Below are positions 16,141 to 24,413 of a stretch of DNA of 64,000 nt, in pieces. The notes beneath the pieces are model-generated. The model was not told the origin of the DNA. It made no database searches and was given only the letters and a program-made list of their open reading frames with translations. Position 1 is the first letter of the stretch; each line of letters starts with the position of its first letter. The stretch spans positions 1-64,000 of the forward strand of contig CADBWR010000001.1 in assembly GCA_902798425.1 (NCBI GenBank), in the 5' to 3' direction. The DNA comes from an uncultured Bacteroidales bacterium. Its GTDB lineage: Bacteria; Bacteroidota; Bacteroidia; Bacteroidales; Bacteroidaceae. The position numbers and the translations under genes were made by a program.

Positions 16141-18123
16141 ATGAGTTATTTACGATTCGAGAAAGCTGTAATGACCAATCTTGAGGAGTCACTCCGTCGT
16201 GAATTGCTTCGAACAAACCGCTCTGGTGCCTACAGTGCATCTACTTTGGTAGACTGCAATACCCGTAAGTATCATGGTCTGCTCGTTGTTCCCGTACCCG
16301 AACTTGACGATGAGAACCATGTTCTCTTGTCATCCCTTGACTGTACGGTAATTCAGCATGGTGCCGAGTTTAACCTCGGACTCCACAAGTATCAAGGCAA
16401 CAATTTCAGCCCTAAGGGTCACAAGTACATCCGAGAGTTCACTTGTGACGTGGTGCCTACCACTATCTATCGTGTTGGTGGCGTGTTATTAAAGAGGGAA
16501 ACGATTTTTCAAGCCTATGAAGACCGCATCCTTATCCGCTATACGCTGGAAGATGCACACTCAGCTACTACGCTGCGTTTCCGTCCGTTCCTGGCATTCC
16601 GCTCGGTGCGTCAGTTTACTCACGAGAATTCTACTGCCAGCCGTGAGTATCATGAGGTTGACAATGGAATCAAGACCTGTATGTATGCTGGTTACCCAGA
16701 CTTGTACATGCAGTTCAACAAGAAGAATGCTTTCGTCTTCCAGCCTGACTGGTATCGTGGCATAGAGTATCCCAAGGAGCAGGAGCGTGGCTATGCTTCT
16801 AATGAGGACCTCTATGTTCCTGGATATTTCGAGATGTCCATCAAGAAGGGTGAGAGCATTGTCTTTGCAGCTTCGACGAAGGAGATTAAGAGCTCAACGC
16901 TGAAGGGCCTTTTCCAGAAAGAGATTGATGTGCGCCTCTCGCGCGACAGCTTCTATCACTGTCTGGTGGCTGCAGCTCATCAGTTCCACTTCCGCGATCG
17001 CCACAGTGGCAGTTCGCCAGAGCATCTTGACGATACTGACGACAGATACCTGTTGGCCGGTTATCCTTGGTTCAAGGCTCGTGCCCGCGATACATTTATC
17101 GCACTGCCTGGTCTGACATTGGCTATCGGTGAACAGGATTACTTTGAACACGTGATGAAGACCTCTGAGAAGGGACTCCGTGAGTTCATGGAGGGTAAAC
17201 CTTTGAGCGTGAAGATTTACGAAATAGAGCATCCTGATGTACCGCTGTGGGCTGTATGGGCTATTCAACAGTATGTTAAGGATGCAGGCCGTGATCAAGG
17301 CTACAAGATGTATGGTAAACTGGTTAAGGATATTGTTAAATATATTATGGCCGATGGTCATCCTAACCTGCGTCTTGACGAAAATGCCCTGGTTTATGCT
17401 GATGGTCGCGATAAGGCTATCACGTGGATGAACTCCACAGCCAATGGGCGTCCCGTTGTTCCCCGCTCTGGATATATTGTTGAGTTCAATGCGCTTTGGT
17501 ATAATGCTATTAAATTCTGTGCTTCTCTGGAGGCAGAATTTGGCGACAAGAAGTTTGCCGAGAAATTAGAGAAACTCGCAGAGCAGTGCAAGCAGTCGTT
17601 CGTGGATACTTTTATGAACGAATACGGCTACTTGCTCGACTATGTTGATGGCAATATGATGGACTGGAGCGTACGTCCTAATATGATTTTCCCCGTCGCT
17701 TTCGACTACTCACCGCTGTCACAGGATCAGAAGAAGAGTGTGCTCGACATCTGTACCCGCGAACTGTTGACTCCCAAGGGATTACGCTCGCTGTCACCTA
17801 AGAGTGGTGGCTATAATCCTATGTATGTCGGTCCGCAGACGCAGCGCGACTATGCTTACCATCAGGGTACGGCATGGCCATGGCTGGGCGGCTTCTATAT
17901 GGAGGCCAGTCTGAAACTTTACAAGCGCACACGTCTCTCGTTTATTGAGCGTCAGATGGTGGGTTATGAAGAGGAGATGGACTATCATGCACTGGGCACC
18001 ATCAGTGAACTGTTTGATGGCAACCCGCCTTTCCATGGACGTGGTGCAATGGCCTTTGCCATGAATGTTGCTGAGATTCTGCGTGCACTGAAGCTGTTGG
18101 AGAAATATACATACCAAAAATAA
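16141..18123 (+). CDS. Glycogen debranching enzyme (GH133-type)
   Basis: Cytosolic amylo-alpha-1,6-glucosidase of 660 residues that would remove branch points during glycogen turnover. The N-terminal GDE_N-like beta domain is marked by TNRSGAYSASTLVDCNTRKYHGLLV (quoted as a motif around residues 20-45, shortened: SGAYSAST, NTRKYHGLL). The C-terminal (alpha/alpha)6 domain includes LLAGYPWFKARARDTFIALPGL (parts), DENALVYADG, WMNS, RSGYIVEFNALWYNA and YHQGTAWPWLGGFY. No signal peptide. It is the first gene of a three-gene set with a GT4 and a GH57 protein, an arrangement known for Bacteroides glycogen metabolism. Confidence 0.93.
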   Translation: MSYLRFEKAVMTNLEESLRRELLRTNRSGAYSASTLVDCNTRKYHGLLVVPVPELDDENHVLLSSLDCTVIQHGAEFNLGLHKYQGNNFSPKGHKYIREFTCDVVPTTIYRVGGVLLKRETIFQAYEDRILIRYTLEDAHSATTLRFRPFLAFRSVRQFTHENSTASREYHEVDNGIKTCMYAGYPDLYMQFNKKNAFVFQPDWYRGIEYPKEQERGYASNEDLYVPGYFEMSIKKGESIVFAASTKEIKSSTLKGLFQKEIDVRLSRDSFYHCLVAAAHQFHFRDRHSGSSPEHLDDTDDRYLLAGYPWFKARARDTFIALPGLTLAIGEQDYFEHVMKTSEKGLREFMEGKPLSVKIYEIEHPDVPLWAVWAIQQYVKDAGRDQGYKMYGKLVKDIVKYIMADGHPNLRLDENALVYADGRDKAITWMNSTANGRPVVPRSGYIVEFNALWYNAIKFCASLEAEFGDKKFAEKLEKLAEQCKQSFVDTFMNEYGYLLDYVDGNMMDWSVRPNMIFPVAFDYSPLSQDQKKSVLDICTRELLTPKGLRSLSPKSGGYNPMYVGPQTQRDYAYHQGTAWPWLGGFYMEASLKLYKRTRLSFIERQMVGYEEEMDYHALGTISELFDGNPPFHGRGAMAFAMNVAEILRALKLLEKYTYQK

Positions 18124-18139
18124 ATAAGGAGGAAACGCT

Positions 18140-19411
18140 ATGAAAGTATTAATGTTTGGATGGGAGTATCCTCCTCACGTGTTCGGTGGATTGGCCACCG
18201 CTAACTATGGTATCTCTCAGGGACTGCATGCCCAGGGTGATATGGATATCACGCTTTGTTTGCCAAAACCTTTTGGCGATGAGGATCGCTCGGCTTGTCA
18301 GATTGTAGCAATGAATGCTGTGCCCATTGCCTATCGTGATGTTTCAGCAGACTATGTCCGAGAGCGTGTGGGTAATATCATGGATCCCGACCTCTATTTC
18401 CGTTTGCGCGAACATTTGTATGCTGACTTTAACTACATGCATGTCAACGATTTAGGCGCTATGGAGTTTGCCGGTGGCTATCCTGGCAATCTGCATGAGG
18501 AAATTAATAACTACTCGATTATTGCTGGTGTGGTGGCTCGTACTTTAGATTACGATATCATTCATGCCCACGACTGGCTGACCTATCCTGCCGGCATACA
18601 TGCCAAGCAGGTCAGCGGTAAACCGCTGTGCATCCATGTGCATGCCACCGATTTCGACCGCTCGCGTGGTAAAGTGAACCCCACCGTTTATTCTATTGAG
18701 AAGAACGGTATGGACAATGCAGACTGTATCATGTGTGTGTCGGAACTGACTCGTCAGACGGTTATCAACCAGTACCATCAGGATCCACGCAAGTGCTTCA
18801 CGGTACATAACGCAGTATACCCCTTACCCGATGAATATCAGGCTATTCCACGTCCTGACCATACTGGTAAGGACAAGGTGGTAACGTTCCTTGGACGTAT
18901 CACCATGCAGAAAGGTCCTGAGTACTTCGTTGAGGCTGCCAATATGGTGATACGTCGTACTAAGAATGTCCGCTTCTGTATGGCTGGTTCTGGTGATATG
19001 ATGGATGCCATGATTCAACTGGCTGCAGAGCGTGGTATTGCCGATCGTTTCCACTTCCCTGGATTTATGCGTGGCAAGCAGGTGTATGAATGCCTGAAGG
19101 ATTCTGATGTTTATGTCATGCCTTCTGTCTCTGAGCCTTTCGGAATTTCTCCGTTGGAGGCCATGCAGTGTGGTACACCGTCTATCATTTCCAAGCAGTC
19201 AGGCTGTGCAGAGATTCTGACCAACTGTATCAAGGTCGACTATTGGGACATCCACGCGTTGGCCGACGCCATCTACAGCATCTGTGCTAACGACTCGCTT
19301 TTCCAGTACCTCAAAGAGGAGGGCAAGAACGAGGTTGACCAGATAACGTGGGAGAAAGTCGGCGCATGGATTGCTACGCTCTATAAACGCACCCTTGGCT
19401 GGGAACAGTAA
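18140..19411 (+). CDS. GT4-family glycosyltransferase, probable glycogen/alpha-glucan synthase
   Basis: Glycosyltransferase of 423 residues with a GT-B fold. The N-terminus MKVLMFGWEYPPHVFGGLA is the glycogen-synthase-like start with the glycine-rich GGLA loop; the C-terminal Rossmann domain has FLGRITMQKGPEYF, RFCMAGSGD and the E-x7-E region SVSEPFGISPLEAMQCGTP. It starts after a GGAGG-type site 16 bases past the debranching gene and is followed by a GH57 gene, so a role in building alpha-1,4-glucan is likely. The donor (ADP- or UDP-glucose) cannot be told from sequence. Confidence 0.9.
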   Translation: MKVLMFGWEYPPHVFGGLATANYGISQGLHAQGDMDITLCLPKPFGDEDRSACQIVAMNAVPIAYRDVSADYVRERVGNIMDPDLYFRLREHLYADFNYMHVNDLGAMEFAGGYPGNLHEEINNYSIIAGVVARTLDYDIIHAHDWLTYPAGIHAKQVSGKPLCIHVHATDFDRSRGKVNPTVYSIEKNGMDNADCIMCVSELTRQTVINQYHQDPRKCFTVHNAVYPLPDEYQAIPRPDHTGKDKVVTFLGRITMQKGPEYFVEAANMVIRRTKNVRFCMAGSGDMMDAMIQLAAERGIADRFHFPGFMRGKQVYECLKDSDVYVMPSVSEPFGISPLEAMQCGTPSIISKQSGCAEILTNCIKVDYWDIHALADAIYSICANDSLFQYLKEEGKNEVDQITWEKVGAWIATLYKRTLGWEQ

Positions 19412-19446
19412 TTAAATTGATAATTGATAATTGAAAATTGATAATT
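19411..19446. repeat. ATTGATAATT microsatellite at gene junction
   Basis: The spacer between the GT4 and GH57 genes is built of about three copies of an ATTGATAATTGA-type unit running right up to the ATG at 19447. No Shine-Dalgarno site is visible. Confidence 0.7.
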
Positions 19447-20925
19447 ATGAAAACAATTTGTTTATATTTCGAGATACATCAGATTATCCATCTGAAGCGC
19501 TATCGTTTCTTCGATATCGGTACTGATCATTACTACTATGACGACTACGAGAACGAGCGCAGCATCACCGATATTGCTAACCGCAGCTATATGCCGGCAC
19601 TGACAGCTATTGGTGATATGATTAAGGAAAATGGTCAGTACTTCAAGGTGGCCTTTTCATTGAGTGGTACTGGTATCGAACAGTTGGAGTTCCATGCTCC
19701 GCAAGTTATTGCCAAGTTGCAAGAGCTGAACCAGACCGGTTGCGTAGAGTTCCTGGCAGAGCCTTACTCTCATGGTCTGTCATCATTGGCTAACGAGGAG
19801 ACTTTTGCTCTTGACGTGAAGAAACAGGCTGCCAAGATTGAGGAACTCTTTGGCAAGAAACCTACTGTAGCCCGTAACTCATCGCTCATCTACTCTGATG
19901 ATATTGGTGGACAGATTGCCGCTATGGGCTTCAAGGGTATGCTGACTGAAGGTGCCAAGCATGTGCTGGGATGGAAGTCGCCACACTATGTCTATAACTG
20001 CAATATCGCACCGAATTTGAAGCTGTTGCTCCGCGATGTGGAGTTGTCAGATGATATCTCGCTGCGCTTTAATAATCCTGATTGGGATGGCTATCCTCTG
20101 TTTGCTGATACCTATATTGATCGCATTGCCCGTTTCCCAGAAGAGGAGCAGATTATCAATATCTTTATGGAATTGAGTGCCCTTGGTATCGCTCAGCCAC
20201 TCAGTTCAAACATCCTTGATTTCCTGAAGGCATTGCCCGCATGTGCCAAGGATAAGGGTATCACGTTCTCTACACCTACCGAGATATGCATGAAGACCAA
20301 GAGTGTTGGTGAACTCAACGTGCCAGATACACTGTCGTGGGTTGATGAGGAGCGTGACGTTAGCTGTTGGCTGGGTAATGCCATGCAGCGTGAAGCATTT
20401 AACAAACTCTATAGTGTTGCTGACCGTCTGCGTATTGCTGACGACCCACGTATCAATCAGGACTGGGACTACCTGCAGGCATCCAACAACTTCCGCTTTA
20501 TGACCACCAAGCCATCTAATGTGGGTTTGGATCGTGGTATCTACAATGGACCATTTGACGCCTTTACTAACTACATGAATATTCTCGGTGACTTCATCAA
20601 CAGGGTTAATGCACTCTATCCTCAGGAGATTGAGAATGATGAGCTCAACGCACTGCTTACCACCATCCGTAATCAAGGTGATGAGATAGAGATGAAGGAT
20701 AAGGAGATTACTCGTTTGAAGGCCCGTCTGGAGAAGTTGGATCCTACTGCCCTTGAGGAAGAAAAGCCTAAAAAGGCTGCGCCAAAGAAGGCTCCAGCTA
20801 AGAAAGCACCTGCCAAAAAGGCACCCGCTAAGAAGACAGCTTCCAATACTGTAGCTTCGAAAGCAGAGACTGCCAAGAAAGAAACTCCTAAGGTTGATGC
20901 TCCAAAAATAGAGGAGAAGAAGTAA
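19447..20925 (+). CDS. GH57 alpha-amylase/glucanotransferase-like protein with Lys-Ala tail
   Basis: Cytosolic retaining alpha-glucan enzyme, 492 residues from the ATG at 19447 (an earlier TTG at 19438 lies in repeat DNA). The N-terminal GH57 catalytic region starts CLYFEIHQIIHLKRYRFFD with the family's HQ motif and includes EFLAEPYSHGLSSL and VARNSSLIYSDD. A short coiled coil (EIEMKDKEITRLKARLEKL, about 410-430) is followed by a histone-like tail of about 50 residues made of KKAPAKKAPAKK-type repeats. The tail is strongly basic and may bind glycogen surfaces, nucleic acid or acidic partners; its role is unknown. It is third in the glycogen set. Confidence 0.9.
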   Translation: MKTICLYFEIHQIIHLKRYRFFDIGTDHYYYDDYENERSITDIANRSYMPALTAIGDMIKENGQYFKVAFSLSGTGIEQLEFHAPQVIAKLQELNQTGCVEFLAEPYSHGLSSLANEETFALDVKKQAAKIEELFGKKPTVARNSSLIYSDDIGGQIAAMGFKGMLTEGAKHVLGWKSPHYVYNCNIAPNLKLLLRDVELSDDISLRFNNPDWDGYPLFADTYIDRIARFPEEEQIINIFMELSALGIAQPLSSNILDFLKALPACAKDKGITFSTPTEICMKTKSVGELNVPDTLSWVDEERDVSCWLGNAMQREAFNKLYSVADRLRIADDPRINQDWDYLQASNNFRFMTTKPSNVGLDRGIYNGPFDAFTNYMNILGDFINRVNALYPQEIENDELNALLTTIRNQGDEIEMKDKEITRLKARLEKLDPTALEEEKPKKAAPKKAPAKKAPAKKAPAKKTASNTVASKAETAKKETPKVDAPKIEEKK

Positions 20926-20932
20926 TAGTCTT

Positions 20933-21616
20933 ATGAGACATACATTATTATCATTATTTATGCTGCTGACCATCACTGCGTATGGTCAGCAGCGTTTGCG
21001 TGTTTCTATTCTTGGCGACTCTTATTCAACCTATCAGTATTATATCCCTGAGGGTAACGAACCTTGGTATTTTGAACCCTTGCGTGCCGACCTCACCGAT
21101 GTATCTGATGTCCGCCAGACTTGGTGGTGGCAGGTTGTTCACGATGGTGGCTTCATTTTGGAAAAGAATGATTCCTACAGTGGTTCAACAATTTGTTATA
21201 CAGGTTATAACGACGATGATTATTCACCTCGCTCTTTTATAACCCGTCTGCCACGACTAGGCTCTCCTGATATTATTCTTATTTTCGGCAATACTAACGA
21301 CAGCTGGTGCGGGGCTAAGTTGGGTGAGTTCCAGTATTCTGACTGGAAACGTGCGGACCTGTATACTTACCGTCCGGCTTTAGCCAAGTTGCTCAGCGAT
21401 GCACAGAAGCGCTATCCTAATGTACGTCTGTTTTTTATACAGAATACTGAACTGAAGCCCTCTTTTGTGGAGTCTACACAGGTTATCTGCAAGCACTACA
21501 ATGTACCAATCATTCAGTTGAAAAATATCAAGAAGCAAGCTGGCCATCCCAATATTGAGGGTATGAAGGCTATTGCTCAGCAAGTATTGGAACAGGTCCT
21601 CAAGGCTATCCGTTGA
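20933..21616 (+). CDS. Secreted SGNH/GDSL-family hydrolase
   Basis: Exported esterase-like protein of 227 residues. A signal peptide (MRHTLLSLFMLLTITAYGQQ, cleavage near 19) precedes the block I nucleophile in SILGDSYSTY. The Gly-Asn pair of block III is visible in FGNTNDSW, and the catalytic His in AGHPNIEGM, although the usual Asp three residues before His is replaced (KKQAGHP). Substrate unknown; acetyl groups of plant polysaccharides are common targets. It lies 7 bases after the GH57 stop and before a hydroxyacid dehydrogenase, so it may be read through from the glycogen operon, but a secreted enzyme is not an obvious glycogen partner. Confidence 0.85.
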   Translation: MRHTLLSLFMLLTITAYGQQRLRVSILGDSYSTYQYYIPEGNEPWYFEPLRADLTDVSDVRQTWWWQVVHDGGFILEKNDSYSGSTICYTGYNDDDYSPRSFITRLPRLGSPDIILIFGNTNDSWCGAKLGEFQYSDWKRADLYTYRPALAKLLSDAQKRYPNVRLFFIQNTELKPSFVESTQVICKHYNVPIIQLKNIKKQAGHPNIEGMKAIAQQVLEQVLKAIR

Positions 21617-21657
21617 GCTCCTGTTTCTTCATGAGCATAAAAGCAATTGACTTAACA

Positions 21658-22605
21658 ATGACTAAAATAGTAGTACTCGATGGCTACTCGGCCAATCCTG
21701 GTGACTTGTCATGGAAGGAGTTGGATGCATTAGGCGATGTAGCTGTCTATGAGCGCACAAAGCCAGCTGAAATAATAGTGAGGGCTGCCGATGCGGATAT
21801 TGTATTAACTAATAAGGTGGTTCTCAGCAAAGAAATTATTGCCCAACTGCCTAAGCTAAGGTATGTTGGCGTCTTGGCTACGGGGTATAATGTTGTTGAT
21901 GTCAAGGCTGCTCATGAGCGTGACATCGTTGTAACTAATGTTCCTGCCTATAGTACGGAGAGCGTTGCACAGATGGTATTTGCCCATTTGTTGACCGTAA
22001 CGAACCATGTAGAACACTATGCTGTCCAGAATCGTGCAGGACGGTGGACTTCGAATCCAGATTTCTGCTATTGGGATTTCCCGCACATGGAGTTGGCGGG
22101 AAAAACTTTTGGTATTGTCGGTTTGGGTAATATAGGTCAACGGGTGGCTCAGATTGCTCTCGCTTTTGGCATGAAGGTAAGGGCAGTGACAAGCAAGGAT
22201 GTTCTGCCTTCTGGTGTTGAAAAGGTTTCTTTAGAAGAGCTTCTTTCTATATCTGATGTTCTTTCCTTGCATTGCCCGCTAACAGAAAGTACACGCCATC
22301 TTATCAATGCTGACAGTTTGCAGCATATGAAGCCCTCAGCTATTCTTATTAATACAGGTCGTGGTCCATTGGTAGATGATGGTGCCGTTGCTGCCGCGCT
22401 TGCTGACAATCGCCTTGCTGCTTTTTGTGCTGATGTGCTGACTGATGAACCTCCTAAGTCCGACAATCCACTACTTCGTCATCAGCATGCTTATATTACT
22501 CCGCATATAGCATGGGCTTCGTTTGAGGCTCGTATTCGATTGCTGCAGGTAGCCATTGGTAATGTCCGTGCTTTCTTGGAAGGAAATCCTGTCAATGCGG
22601 TGTAA
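21658..22605 (+). CDS. D-2-hydroxyacid dehydrogenase (glycerate dehydrogenase-like)
   Basis: NAD(P)-dependent oxidoreductase of 315 residues. The NAD-binding motif is GIVGLGNIGQRVAQ, the catalytic Arg lies in LINTGRGPLVDD, the Glu in LTDEPP and the His in ITPHIAWAS, all in the normal order. Several substitutions (FGMKVRAVTSKD) fit the hydroxypyruvate/glycerate dehydrogenase subgroup (HprA), but other 2-oxoacids are possible. The start at 21658 is preferred over 21613, which would overlap the previous gene. A strong hairpin with short T-run follows 12 bases after the stop. Confidence 0.9.
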   Translation: MTKIVVLDGYSANPGDLSWKELDALGDVAVYERTKPAEIIVRAADADIVLTNKVVLSKEIIAQLPKLRYVGVLATGYNVVDVKAAHERDIVVTNVPAYSTESVAQMVFAHLLTVTNHVEHYAVQNRAGRWTSNPDFCYWDFPHMELAGKTFGIVGLGNIGQRVAQIALAFGMKVRAVTSKDVLPSGVEKVSLEELLSISDVLSLHCPLTESTRHLINADSLQHMKPSAILINTGRGPLVDDGAVAAALADNRLAAFCADVLTDEPPKSDNPLLRHQHAYITPHIAWASFEARIRLLQVAIGNVRAFLEGNPVNAV

Positions 22606-22617
22606 TTATAAACCTAA

Positions 22618-22646
22618 CAGCTGTATTTGATAGGCAAATACAGCTG
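22618..22646 (+). terminator. Hairpin after hydroxyacid dehydrogenase gene (AAATACAGCT family)
   Basis: CAGCTGTATTTG (22618-22629) and CAAATACAGCTG (22635-22646) form a perfect 12-bp stem with a 5-base loop, followed by ATTTTCTTT. It can act as a terminator, and it reuses the AAATACAGCT core of the dispersed repeat seen at 461-513 and 23684. Confidence 0.7.
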
Positions 22647-22652
22647 ATTTTC

Positions 22653-22684
22653 TTTGGAGAATAGCTAAATTGTTGTTACCTTTG
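22653..22684 (+). promoter_or_regulatory. Promoter of pantothenate kinase gene
   Basis: TTTG (22653-22656), 20 bases, TACCTTTG (22677-22684), followed by ATG at 22711. Full Bacteroidetes consensus directly downstream of the preceding hairpin. Confidence 0.85.
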
Positions 22685-22710
22685 CTACGAAATTCTAAAG
22701 ACTGATAATT

Positions 22711-23529
22711 ATGGGAATAGTAATAGGAATAGATGTAGGTATATCAACCACAAAGATTGTGGGACTGCGCGAAGGTCGCGTGGTATCACCTATCCGTATC
22801 ACCGCCGTCGACCAGATTACATCACTCTATGGTGCTTTCGGCAAGTATCTCCACGACAACAAGATTGAGTTGAAAGACGTCGAGCAGGTCATAGTAACAG
22901 GTGTGGGATCAGCCTACATCGACGAACCCATCTATGACATCCCCACCCAGAAGGTTGACGAGTTCATTGCCGATGGTTTAGGTGCCCGTTTCGAGTCAGG
23001 ACTGAGCAAAGCCATCGTCGTATCGATGGGCACAGGTACCAGCTTTGTGCAATGCTGTGGCGACGATATCAAGCATATCGGTGGTATCGGTATCGGAGGT
23101 GGCACACTTCAGGGACTGAGCCGCGTCATGCTGAACACGCGTGACCCTAAGCAGATACAGAGCCTGGCGCTACATGGCGACATCCGCAATATCAACCTGC
23201 TCATTGGCGACATCTCCACTCATCCCCTACCCGGCCTTCCCATGGATGCCACCGCCTCGCTGTTCTCCAAGGCCCAGTATGATGCGCCCAAGGAAGACCT
23301 TGCGCTGGGCATCATTACCATGGTGCTGCAAGCCATAGGTTCCTCAGCCATCCTGTCAGCCCTGAACTCAGGCATCAATGACTTTGTGCTCATCGGCAAC
23401 CTGACGCTGTTGCCCCAGTGCAAGGATGTCTACCCCATGCTTGAGAAACTCTATGGTGTCCACTTCCACATCCCCAAATACGCTGAGTTCTGCACAGCCA
23501 TCGGTGCTGCACTAAGCTACAAACGGTAA
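22711..23529 (+). CDS. coaW: Type II pantothenate kinase
   Basis: First enzyme of coenzyme A synthesis (pantothenate to 4'-phosphopantothenate, ATP-dependent). The 272-residue protein has the actin-like ATPase start VIGIDVGISTTK, a second phosphate loop VSMGTGTSFVQ and the glycine-rich IGGIGIGGGTLQGLSRVML region typical of the eukaryote-like (Fumble) type II family. Length matches bacterial CoaW (about 267 residues). It is alone between its own promoter and a long non-coding region with hairpins. Confidence 0.9.
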   Translation: MGIVIGIDVGISTTKIVGLREGRVVSPIRITAVDQITSLYGAFGKYLHDNKIELKDVEQVIVTGVGSAYIDEPIYDIPTQKVDEFIADGLGARFESGLSKAIVVSMGTGTSFVQCCGDDIKHIGGIGIGGGTLQGLSRVMLNTRDPKQIQSLALHGDIRNINLLIGDISTHPLPGLPMDATASLFSKAQYDAPKEDLALGIITMVLQAIGSSAILSALNSGINDFVLIGNLTLLPQCKDVYPMLEKLYGVHFHIPKYAEFCTAIGAALSYKR

Positions 23530-23577
23530 GCGTTTCACCATCTCGGCAAGTAATCACATATTAAAACATTTTTACAT

Positions 23578-23645
23578 AAAAACAAGTGTCACCCGTCACG
23601 CGTAAGTCATTGTTTCACAGCGCGTTTAGTGTGACACTTGTTTTT
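23578..23645 (+). terminator. Hairpin terminator after coaW
   Basis: AAAAACAAGTGTCAC (23578-23592) pairs perfectly with GTGACACTTGTTTTT (23631-23645), 15 bp, around a 38-base loop, with a T-run to 23646. It can work in either direction. The AACAAGTGTCAC arm recurs exactly at 23781-23792. Confidence 0.75.
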
Positions 23646-23692
23646 TCGTCCTTACTTACTTCCGATTTCTTTACACGAAATCAAAATATACA

Positions 23693-23775
23693 GCTAATAC
23701 AGCGATGGGATGAGCTAATACAGCGATGGGATGAGCTAATACAGCGCTGGGATAAGCTAATACAGAAGCGAGACA
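23693..23775 (+). repeat. 21-bp tandem repeat array
   Basis: GCTAATACAGCGATGGGATGA repeats at 23693, 23714 and 23735 (the third has two changes) and a diverged fourth copy begins at 23756. The GCTAATACAG core links it to the dispersed element at 504-531. In one frame the units read as a heptad, LIQRWDE, but no gene is supported. Confidence 0.85.
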
Positions 23776-23784
23776 GGCCAAACA

Positions 23785-23837
23785 AGTGTCACGCCTAATA
23801 TACACAGAAACAGCACGTTAGGCGTGACTGTGACACT
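23785..23837. repeat. Alternative hairpins sharing GTGTCAC arm
   Basis: GTCACGCCTAA (23788-23798) pairs with TTAGGCGTGAC (23818-23828), while AGTGTCAC (23785-23792) can instead pair with GTGACACT (23830-23837). The two pairings compete. A short T-rich run follows. Together with the 23578-23645 hairpin it brackets the 21-bp array. Confidence 0.6.
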
Positions 23838-24051
23838 AATTTTCTTGCAAAATCTTCTGTAGGGTAGTCATTTTAGGATTATCCCCCACCATTTTTTAGT
23901 GTGTATATCCGGCAGTTCGCTGAACGAAACGGGGTGTTCGTTGAAAGTGGGCGTTGGAGGGTTAAACATTTCATGCTTTTGTTACGTCAAAGAAGCAAAG
24001 AAGAACGAAAACAAAAACAACAAAAATAATAACAACTAAAAAATTACAATT

Positions 24052-24354
24052 ATGAAAAAGATGATCGTAACACTGGTTGCCATGATGGCAGTAACATTTA
24101 GTTTTGCAGAAACTAACAGTAACAATGTCGACAGACGTTTTGACATGAGTTGTAACATGGACGTAGAAACCATCCACGACAACTTCAACAACGAACTGAA
24201 ATCACTGGCTTCCGTAAGAGGTCCTATCCAGAGACACATGGTTCACCAGGCCGTAAGGAAGGACGCTCAGAAGATGAAGAACGTGCTGAACAAGGAGCAG
24301 TTTGGTCTCTACATGCGCATCATGCTGAACACCCTGCGCAACAGACAACTGTAA
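24052..24354 (+). CDS. Small secreted protein of unknown function
   Basis: A 100-residue protein with a clear signal peptide (MKKMIVTLVAMMAVTFSFAET, cleavage near 19). The mature part is helical and charged, rich in Met, Asn and His, and ends LNKEQFGLYMRIMLNTLRNRQL, a style of C-terminus I associate with small periplasmic proteins of Bacteroidales; no function is known to me. The leader is very A-rich with no Shine-Dalgarno site. A strong terminator follows 17 bases after the stop. A remnant that matches its last 15 codons (about 36 of 46 bases) lies at 52485-52529, so the family has been copied within the genome. Confidence 0.8.
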   Translation: MKKMIVTLVAMMAVTFSFAETNSNNVDRRFDMSCNMDVETIHDNFNNELKSLASVRGPIQRHMVHQAVRKDAQKMKNVLNKEQFGLYMRIMLNTLRNRQL

Positions 24355-24370
24355 GAAAGGAATAATGGAC

Positions 24371-24412
24371 AAACAACAAGCGGGAGAACTGAGGTCCTCC
24401 CGCTTGTTGTTT
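24371..24412. terminator. Bidirectional terminator between convergent genes
   Basis: AAACAACAAGCGGGAG (24371-24386) and CTCCCGCTTGTTGTTT (24397-24412) form a perfect 16-bp stem with a 10-base loop. It lies between the secreted-protein gene and the convergent MgtC-like gene, whose stop is two bases away. Confidence 0.9.
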
Positions 24413-24413
24413 G

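Larger units (their letters stand above)
23530..24051. other. Non-coding spacer with hairpins and 21-bp repeats
   Basis: No gene is supported here. The stretch carries a 15-bp-stem hairpin (23578-23645), a 21-bp tandem array (23693-23775), a second hairpin sharing the sequence AACAAGTGTCAC (23785-23837) and an A-rich leader before the gene at 24052. A 70-codon frame over the array (23586-23798) has no ribosome site and is judged spurious. No clear TAnnTTTG box is seen; TGCTTTTG at about 23974 is the nearest match. Confidence 0.7.

Noticed and set aside
23586-23798. 70-residue frame with LIQRWDE heptads over the 21-bp array
   Set aside because: No ribosome site or promoter, it starts inside a terminator loop, and the same repeat core occurs in other clearly non-coding spacers.
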